Shown here: piece by piece, positions 26,599 through 34,651 of the stretch
How positions within the stretch are numbered: the first letter of the stretch is position 1
Layout: each line of letters opens with the position of its first letter
Assembly: GCA_035549015.1 (NCBI GenBank)
Contig: DASZRW010000059.1
Location: forward strand, 9,325 to 73,324
Direction of reading: 5' to 3'
Source: JAFDZV01 sp035549015
Lineage (GTDB): Bacteria; Bacteroidota; Ignavibacteria; OLB7
DNA: 64,000 nt
Translations under genes and position numbers: made by a program
Notes under the pieces: generated by a model
What the model was told of the DNA's origin: nothing
Database searches by the model: none
Seen by the model: the letters and a program-made list of their open reading frames with translations, nothing else

Positions 26599-26624
26599 TG
26601 CTTCCGACGGAGTATGCACCGGGC

Positions 26625-26678
26625 CATGCCGCCCACGATGCCGATCGAATCACGACGGAAGGTGTCGTGGGCGGCATG
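26625..26678. terminator. bidirectional terminator between convergent genes
   Basis: A perfect 14-bp stem CATGCCGCCCACGA/TCGTGGGCGGCATG with a 26-base loop lies in the gap between the small gene ending at 26598 and the STAND gene ending at 26736. Its position fits termination from both sides. No T-run is present. Confidence 0.6.
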
Positions 26679-26735
26679 CACAATAGCTTCCTTCCATGTT
26701 TTCGTGTCGATCGGATCATGCGGCCGGCAGCGCGT

Positions 26736-29687
26736 TCACTGCTGCTCGGCGCGCTCTTCGATTTCATCCATGATTCTGAATATCTGGATTATCTCCGGAT
26801 GGTCGCCTCCAAGCACCGGCTCCTGCACCACGATCGCCTCCCTGTACAGCGCCAGCGCCTCGCCGTACCGTTCCTGCCGGCAGAGCGCACCGGCCAGGCG
26901 TGTCATGCTGGTTGCCGTTTCGATCGCATCCGGACCGAACGTCTCGCGGCGAATATCTGCGGCGCGCATCAGCAGATCCGTTGCCTCGTCAAGCTGGCTG
27001 GTCTCCCGCAACAACATGCCGAGGTTGGTGAGGAAGAGCGCAACGTGGGGATGCTGCGAGCCAAGTACGCGTTCGGCGATGCCGAGTGCCTCGCGATACT
27101 GCGCAGTTGCGGCGGCAGTGTTGCCGGTGCGCTGCAGCGCGAAGCCAATGTTCACCAGATTCGACGCCACCTCCAGATGTTCGGCGCCCAGCAGCCGCCG
27201 GTTCAACTGCAATGCATGTTCGAAGAAGCGGGCCGCCTCCTCGAAGTGGCCAAGGGTTGCCCGAAGCGCGCCGAGATTGTTGGCGGCGAGGGCCAGGATT
27301 GTGTCGTCCGTATCGTTGGCAATGGTGAGGGCGCGCATCAGATAATCCTCGGCGTCGTCGTAGGCATGCATGGCATGGCACACGGCTCCGAGATCGGCGA
27401 GGTTCTTCGCGATCTCCGGGCCGGTGATGCCGTCTCCCGTCTCGCGAACGGCCAGTGCGCGGCGCGATATCTCGATCGCCTCGGTGTAGCGTCCGGTGTG
27501 GTACAGCAATGCTGCGAGCGAGTCCAGCGTCCCCAGGGAGTCGCGCCAATCGGGCCGGCCGGCCGTGTGGTGCACGGAGAGTGCGCTGCGGCAGAATCGT
27601 TCGGCGGCCTCGTATTCTCCGGCCTGCACGAAGAACTCCGCCATCGTACGAAGCGCGGCAACCAGCGCGCGTGGCGAGGTGTCCGCCTGCCGGTATCGCT
27701 CCATGGCAGTGAAGTATGCCTGCGCCATCTCACCACGATTCCCCACAACCAGCCAGTAGTGGAGGAGCTGGTAGGGATCGTTATCCTTCAGCAATTCCAT
27801 CGCAAGCGGGATATCCGTGATCGCGGCGCGCAGCTCCTCCACCTCACCGATGGCGGCGAGCTGCCACGGCAACTCCTCTGCGCGGCGGGGCGTCTCCTGC
27901 TCGGAGCCGAAGTAGCCGGCGATGCGCCAGCGCACGCGTTTCAACTCATCGCGACGCCCGAACAGATATCGCCGGTCCACGGCCCGGCGCATGTGGTCGT
28001 GATAGTAGGTCAGCAGCCCCTCGCGCTCCATGAGATGATAGTTCAGTGCCTGCACGATCGCGGCAAGCTCCTCGCGTTCGATGCCGCTGGCTCCGGCCAG
28101 TTCCGTTTCCGAGAGTCCGCGCCGCGATGCAAGAATCAACGTCAGCACCGTGCGGAGATTCTCCCGGCCGAAACGTTCCTCCAGCCGCACAAGCACGCGT
28201 TCGAACAACTCGGGGAGATCGCGTGCCGTGAGGTAGTAGTCGATGTGCTCGTTCAGTTCCGCGGCCGATCCGCCGCGGCCGCTCTCCTCCAACTGTGTTC
28301 GCAGATGCAGCGGGTTTCCTCCCGTGCTCGGCAGGCTGATGCGATCCAGTTGCGCAAGGTTGTGGCGCCTGCCGAACTCCGCAGCGTACCGGTGCGCGAG
28401 ATCGCGGCGCTGCTCGAGCGTGAGCGGTTGAACGTGCAACTCCTCCCACTCGCGCTCGCGCAATACTTCCAGCGCGTGCGACTCCGTGGTGGAGACGATC
28501 ACCGTTACACGGGGCGGTATGTAGAGCGGCAGCCATGCCAGATCCTGCGACTCCGGTTGAAGCTGGTCCAGCCCGTCGATGATCAGCACCAGATTCTCGT
28601 TCTGCACGTGGCCAAGCCAGAGCGGCAACGCCTTCTCGATCTCCGCGCCGTCTGCAGGCACGGCATCGGCAAGTGCGTAGCGTTCGCGCAGCTCCATCAT
28701 CACATGGCGCAGCAGTGGAACATGGTCGCTTCCGGACGATGTGATGGCAACGTGGTGGAGAACGATGAACGCCTCACGACGTTCGTGTTGCAGCCTGCCG
28801 GTCCAGTATGCCAGGAGGGCGCTCTTGCCGCAGCCGGAGGGGCCCGCAACAACCAGCCCCGTTCTGCCGGAACGTTGCTCTGCGGATCTCCGGCGGTTCT
28901 CCGTCCTGCCGAACGCGAATTGCTCCAGCCGTTCCAGATATTCCGGAATCTCCACATATGCCCGCGTGCGCGAGAGGGCGAACGCCTCATGCGCCCGTCG
29001 TTCCAGCGCAAGCGGCGTGAGCGTTCTGCAGGCTGGGAGGAGCCTGTCGATGACGGCTTCGAGATCAGCGCGGATATGGGCAACGAGTTCGTCGCGGCTC
29101 TCGATCCCGTCGCGCAGCGGATGCCGGCTGGAACGAATCAGCATCGCCGCTTCTTCGGCGGCGCGCAGCGCATGTTCCGCCGCGCGGGTCTCCGGCTCGA
29201 TCCCCCCATGCCGTGCCGGCATGTAGAAGAACAGCCTGCCGACGGTTGCGGTATTGGAAAGGACGTACGGCAGCAGCGACGCGGGCACAACGCCCGCACC
29301 GCCGCCGGATGCGCGTTGCCACGGAAAGCGCCTGCTCGTCTCACCGTTCGATCCGGTTTGCAACCCGGCACTGTCCGTCCCGACGATTGCAATCACATAT
29401 GCATGCCTGGCCGCCACCTCATCGAGCTGGCGCTGCAGCAATGCCTCGGACTGTGCCGCCTCCGTTCCCGCTCCGGTGTCGGCGGCGAATTTCATCTCGG
29501 CGAAGTCGCCCCCGCGTGCCCGGCAGATATCCCGCAGTTCATCGAAGAGATGCATCGAGAGATGCGCACGCTCCGCGGTCACATCCCCAAGGACTCCGAT
29601 TACGGCAACACGCAGACGATTCGATTGATCGAGCGGGGATGGCTCCAATGGTATACCACTCAACTCCAGCTCCTTACGGCTTGGCAT
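26736..29687 (-). CDS. DUF4062-like / STAND NTPase / TPR protein (module copy 3)
   Basis: This 983-residue paralogue of the STAND proteins above has a DUF4062-like N-terminus LRVAVIGVLGDVTAERAHLS...FDELRDICRARGGD. Walker A GPSGCGKSA lies near residue 285 and Walker B is NLVLIIDGLDQLQPE, followed by VTVIVSTTESHALEVL. A helical region with LPELFERVLVRLEERFGREN precedes the TPR array (LGAEHLEVASNLVNIGFALQ). The N-terminal domain has lost the GxRYGW motif. It is preceded by the same promoter-bearing repeat as copy 2. The gene is intact. Confidence 0.88.
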   Translation of the reverse strand: MPSRKELELSGIPLEPSPLDQSNRLRVAVIGVLGDVTAERAHLSMHLFDELRDICRARGGDFAEMKFAADTGAGTEAAQSEALLQRQLDEVAARHAYVIAIVGTDSAGLQTGSNGETSRRFPWQRASGGGAGVVPASLLPYVLSNTATVGRLFFYMPARHGGIEPETRAAEHALRAAEEAAMLIRSSRHPLRDGIESRDELVAHIRADLEAVIDRLLPACRTLTPLALERRAHEAFALSRTRAYVEIPEYLERLEQFAFGRTENRRRSAEQRSGRTGLVVAGPSGCGKSALLAYWTGRLQHERREAFIVLHHVAITSSGSDHVPLLRHVMMELRERYALADAVPADGAEIEKALPLWLGHVQNENLVLIIDGLDQLQPESQDLAWLPLYIPPRVTVIVSTTESHALEVLREREWEELHVQPLTLEQRRDLAHRYAAEFGRRHNLAQLDRISLPSTGGNPLHLRTQLEESGRGGSAAELNEHIDYYLTARDLPELFERVLVRLEERFGRENLRTVLTLILASRRGLSETELAGASGIEREELAAIVQALNYHLMEREGLLTYYHDHMRRAVDRRYLFGRRDELKRVRWRIAGYFGSEQETPRRAEELPWQLAAIGEVEELRAAITDIPLAMELLKDNDPYQLLHYWLVVGNRGEMAQAYFTAMERYRQADTSPRALVAALRTMAEFFVQAGEYEAAERFCRSALSVHHTAGRPDWRDSLGTLDSLAALLYHTGRYTEAIEISRRALAVRETGDGITGPEIAKNLADLGAVCHAMHAYDDAEDYLMRALTIANDTDDTILALAANNLGALRATLGHFEEAARFFEHALQLNRRLLGAEHLEVASNLVNIGFALQRTGNTAAATAQYREALGIAERVLGSQHPHVALFLTNLGMLLRETSQLDEATDLLMRAADIRRETFGPDAIETATSMTRLAGALCRQERYGEALALYREAIVVQEPVLGGDHPEIIQIFRIMDEIEERAEQQ

Positions 29688-29763
29688 GATGTGCCGTCAA
29701 CAACAGGCGGTTGGCGGCCTCGCATGCAGGGGGCTGCAGGCGTTGTGGGAGAATGAGAGGACT

Positions 29764-29795
29764 GCAAAAGTAGCAGGGAATACGGTGGATGTCAA
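29764..29795 (-). promoter_or_regulatory. Bacteroidota-type promoter of STAND gene 3
   Basis: On the minus strand TTG (29795-29793) precedes TACTTTTGC (29772-29764) with a 20-base spacer, the same geometry as the STAND 2 promoter. The repeat around it spans about 29735-29796 and is near-identical to 21840-21900. Confidence 0.72.
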
Positions 29796-29862
29796 CAATG
29801 CCGCATTGAACGCAACGCCGCGAGCGGGCTATATTGGGCCCGCTCCGGTCGGTTGTCCCTAC

Positions 29863-30294
29863 ATGTACATTCCCATGGCCATGCGCACAATGCACTTCCC
29901 GTTCATCCTCGCGTCCGTTCTTCTTGCAACCTCGGCTCCGCTTGTCTCGTGCAACGGCACGAAGGCGCCCGATGCGAAGCAGCCTGCACAGACCCCCTCT
30001 CCGGTGCAGACCCCGCCGCCTGCCGAAACGCACCAGGCGCGATCGCCGGAGATGATGCCCAGCTTCGACGAGACGGTGTTGCGCGAGTATGCGCGCCGTG
30101 CCGTGGCGATACCGAAGCGCATCACCGACAGCATCATCAAGGCGCAGGGAAAGAACATCGCGGCCGTGCAGACCGAACTGAGCAGATACCTGAAGCGCCA
30201 GGATTCGATTGCGAGGATCAGCCTCTCGAAGCAGTTCAACATTCCGCTCGATTCGATCAACGCAATCATCAACCGCAAGAACAACGCCGAGTAG
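29863..30294 (+). CDS. putative lipoprotein
   Basis: This is a protein of up to 143 residues with an N-terminal hydrophobic segment and a lipobox-like LVSC (FILASVLLATSAPLVSC), so it is probably anchored to a membrane. A Pro/Ala/Gln-rich linker follows, then a charged helical domain (PKRITDSIIKAQGKNIAAVQ...SIARISLSKQFNIPLDSINA). Several ATGs (29863, 29875, 29881) could start it; none has a good ribosome site. No family was recognised. Confidence 0.65.
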   Translation: MYIPMAMRTMHFPFILASVLLATSAPLVSCNGTKAPDAKQPAQTPSPVQTPPPAETHQARSPEMMPSFDETVLREYARRAVAIPKRITDSIIKAQGKNIAAVQTELSRYLKRQDSIARISLSKQFNIPLDSINAIINRKNNAE

Positions 30295-30350
30295 CGCATG
30301 CGGAACCGCGGCCGCGATCGGCATTCACACTGAACAGCTACACATTTCGT

Positions 30351-30821
30351 ATGACAGCAGAGGACGTTCGTGGACGTTTCTCGTGGCTCGAGTATACCGA
30401 GCGAGCCACGGCGAAGATGATGGAGATGATTCCCGAGGATGCATGGGATTTCCGTCCGGCGGAGGGATGCCGTACCGTCGGCGAGCTTGCGGCGCATCTC
30501 TACGGCGCGGAGCGGGCCACACTGCTTGGCCTGGAGCGCGGCTCGATGACGCAGGAGGAATACAGTCGCGATCAGGGGCCGGCGATTGCGGCGCGCAAAG
30601 ATGTTCATGATCTGATGGAGAGCGCACGCCAGGCGCGTGCCCGGGTGCTGGAGTCGTTGACCGACGAGAGCCTGAACGTGCCGATCAAGCTCTTCTACGG
30701 CGAGTTCACGGCCGCTCAGGTGATCGGCTTCGTCTACGACGAGCACTGGCATCATCGCGGGCAGCTCACGGTCTATCTCCGCGCGCTCGGCCTCGAGCCG
30801 CCGTTCATCTACGGAGAGTAG
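30351..30821 (+). CDS. DinB-like (DinB/YfiT superfamily) protein
   Basis: This 156-residue four-helix-bundle protein of the DinB/YfiT metal-dependent hydrolase or transferase superfamily shows the expected pattern of three His near helix ends: AAHLYGAERATLLG near residue 50 and DEHWHHRGQLTVYLRALGL near residue 135. Helix 1 contains FSWLEYTERATAKMMEMIPE. Members are often thiol transferases or stress proteins; the substrate is unknown. The start at 30351 has no clear ribosome site. It lies 56 bases after the lipoprotein gene. Confidence 0.85.
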   Translation: MTAEDVRGRFSWLEYTERATAKMMEMIPEDAWDFRPAEGCRTVGELAAHLYGAERATLLGLERGSMTQEEYSRDQGPAIAARKDVHDLMESARQARARVLESLTDESLNVPIKLFYGEFTAAQVIGFVYDEHWHHRGQLTVYLRALGLEPPFIYGE

Positions 30822-30980
30822 GAGGGGCGGCGGCGCTGCGAAACGTGTGCAGGATGGTTCGGTACGGTGGCTTCGGATATCGCATCGGCAACTCCCGGCT
30901 CGTGTCACATCCGGTAGTGGAGCATAGGAGCACCGCGAAGGAACGCATGGGCCTGCGCCTTCCGTGAAGCCGGTAACAGG

Positions 30981-31017
30981 CGGGCCGCGCCGAACTGCAT
31001 GTCCGGCGCGGCCCGCA
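30981..31017 (-). terminator. terminator of the double-OmpA gene
   Basis: A perfect 13-bp stem GCGGGCCGCGCCG/CGGCGCGGCCCGC with an 11-base loop lies about 20 bases past the stop of the gene ending at 31037. There is no T-run, but the stem is very strong. Confidence 0.6.
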
Positions 31018-31036
31018 TGATGTTCAGCGGGGAGGG

Positions 31037-33031
31037 CTACTTCCCCGGCACGATTTCGATCACCACCGTGCGGTTGTAGTAGCGCTGCTCCGGCAGCGTG
31101 TTGTTGAACGGCGAGCGCCGCTCATCCTCTCCGAAGCCGTACGTGTCGAACGTCACCGTCTTTCCCGCCTTCGTCAGCTCCCGTGTGAGGATCTTCTGAA
31201 CCTCGTCGGAGCGGCGCTGCGAGAGCTTGGTGTTGTAGTCCGGATCGCCCGTCACATCCGTATGTCCGTGGATGATCACGGACGAACCGTTCGGAATCGC
31301 CGGCGCCACCGTGTTCACGAGGAAGTTCTCGTAGGTCTGCACCGTCTTGGACTCGTCGAACTCGAAGAGAATCGAGTAGCGCACGCCGGTCTGTTCGTCG
31401 CCGGCATCGGCGCGAACCAGACGGAACTCCTGCTCCGGCGACTCCACCGTCTTGCCGTCCTTCGTCGTCAGGCTGATCCTGCTCTTGTAGCGTCCGTCGC
31501 GCCTGGAGCCGAGCAGTTCCTTGGAGTCGATGCGTGTGGATGTCACGTCGTGGAACGGACCGTAGGTCTTCGTATTCCCGTCGCGATCGGTAACCGTGAC
31601 GTTCCAGAAGGCGACGTCGTTCCGTTCCGGGATGGAGACGAGGATGTCGTTATCGATCGGTTCCTCCTGCACGGAGTTGATCGTCACCGGCTGCAGCAGG
31701 TCATCCGGCGTTGCCTCGATCTCCACGCGGTAGTTCTCCGCATCCACCAGCTTCCGGTCTTCACCCTGCGTTGCGCCGGAGCCGGAGCGGTGCGCCGGCT
31801 GGGCGGTTCCCGCGGTGGTGATACGCTTGGGATCGATGCCGAAGGCAGAGACCAGATAGCTCTTCACGTTCTCCGCCATCTGCCTGCCCGCGGCGGCGTC
31901 GCCGTTGGCGGAGCCGATCAGCTTCACGGTGGCCGCGGGGTTGCGCCGCAGACGGTCGCCGAAGACATTGATCACGTTGTAGTACACATCCATCTGGCGC
32001 TGCGAGCGCATCTTCAGCGGATCGCCGGCGTTGCCCGTCTCCGCGCCCGGCTTCACGAGCTGGTCCTCGCGGAAGTCGTTGGCCGAGGTAACGCGCTTGT
32101 AACGCGCCGGCAGTTCCGTGGAGCCCTGGTCGAAGAAGACATAGTTCCGCATCGGGAAGGTCTCGTTCAGCTTGCGGCTCTCGGTTACCACATTCGGTGC
32201 GCGCACAACGAAGTCGGCGGATGGGGTCACATCGGGGGGCGGCGCCTCCGGCGTCACACTGCCGAACTTCAACTCCACGCCGGCGCGGATCGTGCTCACC
32301 TTCATTGTGTTGCGGGTCGAGGGATCGTCCAGGAGATCCTGCGTGATGTGGAACTGTGCAAACGGCGTCAGCACCATCTGCGTGGTTGCTGCAGGATCGC
32401 TGAGCGGGATATCGTAGCCCAGCCCTGCCTGTCCGCCAACAACGAAGCTGCGGATATTCGGAAAGTTGCCGCTCTGTGTGGAGGCCTGATTGTTGTTCAC
32501 CACGTCGGTGAAGCCGTAGTCGAAGCTCTTCGCCACGAGGATGCGGAAGCTGGGGCCAACCATCAGGTGGAAGAGACGGTTGCCGAGATTGACGCGCACG
32601 TTCGGCTCGATGGTCACGTATGCAAGGTGCGCCGCCAGCGTCTCGTCCGTTCTGGTTGTTGCGCCGTCCACTGCCGACGTGCGCGTATCGAACCCGACGC
32701 TGCGGTTGTCGTAGCCAACCATGAGATTGCCGCCGAGGAGGTTGCCGGAGTTGTACTCCAGGATGCCGCCAAGCGCAAGGCCCAGCCCGGATGCCTTGTC
32801 GAAGCCGGTGCTGTCCGCAACGTTCGTGAGCGGAGCGTTGGTGCCGAGGTCGTGCACGGCTCCGCTGAAGAGATTGATGTTCGCGCCGCCGTAAACACCG
32901 TACCACCACTTTGGCCAGCGTTCACCGGTCTCCTGTGCGAACAATGCGTCCGAGAGCGCGAGGAGCGCGACGAGCTGCAACGCGAGCGTTGCGCCGATAC
33001 GAATCGCGCGAGCGATCGGGCGTTGATACAT
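31037..33031 (-). CDS. OmpA-family outer-membrane protein with two OmpA-like domains
   Basis: This 664-residue envelope protein has a signal peptide ending near ALFAQE (residues 1-33). Residues about 40-260 form an 8-stranded barrel-like region (WWYGVYGGANINLFSGAVHD). A degenerate OmpA-like domain follows (NYVFFDQGSTELPARY...VKLIGSANGDAAAGRQMAEN). The final domain has peptidoglycan-binding OmpA features (ILFEFDESKTVQTYENF...VIIHGHTDVTGDPDYNTKLSQRRSD). AGGAGG precedes the ATG. A likely role is anchoring the outer membrane to the cell wall. The repeated C-terminal domain is uncommon but known in Bacteroidota. Confidence 0.88.
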   Translation of the reverse strand: MYQRPIARAIRIGATLALQLVALLALSDALFAQETGERWPKWWYGVYGGANINLFSGAVHDLGTNAPLTNVADSTGFDKASGLGLALGGILEYNSGNLLGGNLMVGYDNRSVGFDTRTSAVDGATTRTDETLAAHLAYVTIEPNVRVNLGNRLFHLMVGPSFRILVAKSFDYGFTDVVNNNQASTQSGNFPNIRSFVVGGQAGLGYDIPLSDPAATTQMVLTPFAQFHITQDLLDDPSTRNTMKVSTIRAGVELKFGSVTPEAPPPDVTPSADFVVRAPNVVTESRKLNETFPMRNYVFFDQGSTELPARYKRVTSANDFREDQLVKPGAETGNAGDPLKMRSQRQMDVYYNVINVFGDRLRRNPAATVKLIGSANGDAAAGRQMAENVKSYLVSAFGIDPKRITTAGTAQPAHRSGSGATQGEDRKLVDAENYRVEIEATPDDLLQPVTINSVQEEPIDNDILVSIPERNDVAFWNVTVTDRDGNTKTYGPFHDVTSTRIDSKELLGSRRDGRYKSRISLTTKDGKTVESPEQEFRLVRADAGDEQTGVRYSILFEFDESKTVQTYENFLVNTVAPAIPNGSSVIIHGHTDVTGDPDYNTKLSQRRSDEVQKILTRELTKAGKTVTFDTYGFGEDERRSPFNNTLPEQRYYNRTVVIEIVPGK

Positions 33032-33163
33032 ATAGAGGTCCTCCTGATTGAGAGTAGGGATGCTCGTAGGTAAACGAAACTCCGGTGTGCAGGGTTAGCC
33101 CCTGCCGGCATGAAGCCCGGGGCAGAACTCCTCTCACGATGTATATGCGCGAAAAGGGTTCCG

Positions 33164-34609
33164 TTACCGCACAATCGTCAATTTCAAATGCTCGGTGCGG
33201 CCATCGTGTCGTAGTGCGACATGGTAGATGCCTGCGGGGTATGCCTCAGCGTTCCACTCCACCGTATGTGTGCCATCGGCCACATTCGTTACCAGCAGCG
33301 CCTGCCCGAGGTTGTCGGTGATCACAAGCGCACCGTTGGCAGGTGTCCCCGGCACAAGCGTTACCGTACCCGTGAACGGGTTCGGGTAGGCGCGAAGCCC
33401 CGCTGCGCCGGATGGGGTGCGTCGGCCGCCGTCGCTCACAGCGGAGGCGCTCACGAATGGAGTGGTTCCACCAACGTCGCGATATCGCGCCGCGAACTCC
33501 TGGAGATACTGATTTGCCGCCAACGAGTCCGTGATGGCGATCATGTTCTCATCGTTTCTCGTCTCGGCGGAGGATGTCCAGTTGTGCGAGCCGGTGATCA
33601 CCCGGGCGCCGCTGCCGTGCCCGAACGGGAGCGCGTCAAGCACGGCGTACTTGTGATGCAGCAGGCCGTCCAGCTGCCAGTCGTACGCCTCGGCGAACGT
33701 TCCGAGGAATCCGAACTGGCTTCCGGCATCGTCCACGTTGTCGATGATGGAGCGTACGTTCACGCCGTTCGCCGCGCGATCGCGGAGCGTGCGTGCGAAC
33801 AACGCATAGGTGAATGTCAGGTTCGCGGTGAGGATGGAGCTGCCGCATGCGGCCAGATGGCCATTGATCGCGCGTGAGGTGGAGTCCGTCGGCGAGAAGC
33901 GAAGTTCGAGCCGGCTGCCGTCCGCAAGTGTGAAGAAGTGCTCCGTGTTGTTCCGTTTGGCGCGGCCGAATCTGGCCGCCACGGTGTCCGGGGTGTCCGC
34001 GGCGGAGCCCCACATCTCCTGGAACTCCACCAGGTAGGCATGCGCAACGGCGGAGTCACGAACGATCACCAGGTTGTTCGCATCCAGATAGGTCTGCTGC
34101 TGCGTCGCATTCCAGCTTCCGGTAATCACCACCGGATGCGCATCGTGCGGCGCTGCGCTGCGCGCATCGATCACGAAGAACTTGTCGTGCATCAGCGGCT
34201 GTATCTCGCCCGGGGCTGCCTTCGGATTCGTGATGATGGGAATGCCCGCCTGCGCAAGATCACCGAAGCGGTTGGTGGAATCGCTCAGATTCTCCACATG
34301 GGCAATCACGCGCACCTTCACGCCGCGCGCCCGCGCAGCAACCAGCGCGTTCACCACGCGCGGCGTGTTCAGGCTGTACATCGCCATGTCGATGGAGCTC
34401 TTCGCGGCGTTCAACTCCTGAAGCGTGATCGCGGAGAAGTCGCTTCCGCCCCTGGCAGCGTTTCCCGCGGGCCATGCGAGCGAGGTGTCCACGCTCCTGT
34501 TGAAGTAGATCTCCAGTTGTGCCGGAGCGCCGATCGGATCCGCCATCAGAAGCAGAAGCGGCAGCAGCCACATTACCGAACGGCCTGGTGATATCGGATG
34601 CATGTTCAT
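33164..34609 (-). CDS. secreted phospholipase D-like protein with T9SS sorting domain
   Basis: This 481-residue exoprotein has a signal peptide (MWLLPLLLLMADPIGAPAQ, within residues 14-32 of the 34609 reading). Two HKD motifs are visible, MHDKFFVID in the first half and LHHKYAVLD in the second, so it is a complete phospholipase D/nuclease-superfamily enzyme. The last 75 residues form a T9SS type A sorting domain: LRAYPNPFTGTVTLVPGTP, then ITDNLGQALL, WNAEAYPAGIYHVALRHDG and a basic end. An earlier TTG at 34618 is less likely as start. The substrate, lipid or nucleic acid, cannot be decided. This gene is the main evidence for a type IX secretion system in the organism. Confidence 0.9.
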   Translation of the reverse strand: MNMHPISPGRSVMWLLPLLLLMADPIGAPAQLEIYFNRSVDTSLAWPAGNAARGGSDFSAITLQELNAAKSSIDMAMYSLNTPRVVNALVAARARGVKVRVIAHVENLSDSTNRFGDLAQAGIPIITNPKAAPGEIQPLMHDKFFVIDARSAAPHDAHPVVITGSWNATQQQTYLDANNLVIVRDSAVAHAYLVEFQEMWGSAADTPDTVAARFGRAKRNNTEHFFTLADGSRLELRFSPTDSTSRAINGHLAACGSSILTANLTFTYALFARTLRDRAANGVNVRSIIDNVDDAGSQFGFLGTFAEAYDWQLDGLLHHKYAVLDALPFGHGSGARVITGSHNWTSSAETRNDENMIAITDSLAANQYLQEFAARYRDVGGTTPFVSASAVSDGGRRTPSGAAGLRAYPNPFTGTVTLVPGTPANGALVITDNLGQALLVTNVADGTHTVEWNAEAYPAGIYHVALRHDGRTEHLKLTIVR

Positions 34610-34651
34610 CAACGGCAAGATACACCGGCATGGAGGGGAGCGCGAGGGTTG

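Noticed and set aside
4576..29687. Reading the whole block as a classical cyanobactin cluster
   Set aside because: No YcaO cyclodehydratase, PatE-type precursor or prenyltransferase was found; only the protease and its C-terminal domain are reminiscent.
26595..29756. 1053-residue plus-strand frame across the third STAND gene
   Set aside because: It is the complement of an obvious STAND/TPR coding sequence; the composition is biased and no motifs are seen.
31262..33073. 603-residue plus-strand frame across the double-OmpA gene
   Set aside because: It is antisense to a protein with a signal peptide and OmpA motifs, and is His/Val/Arg-biased.
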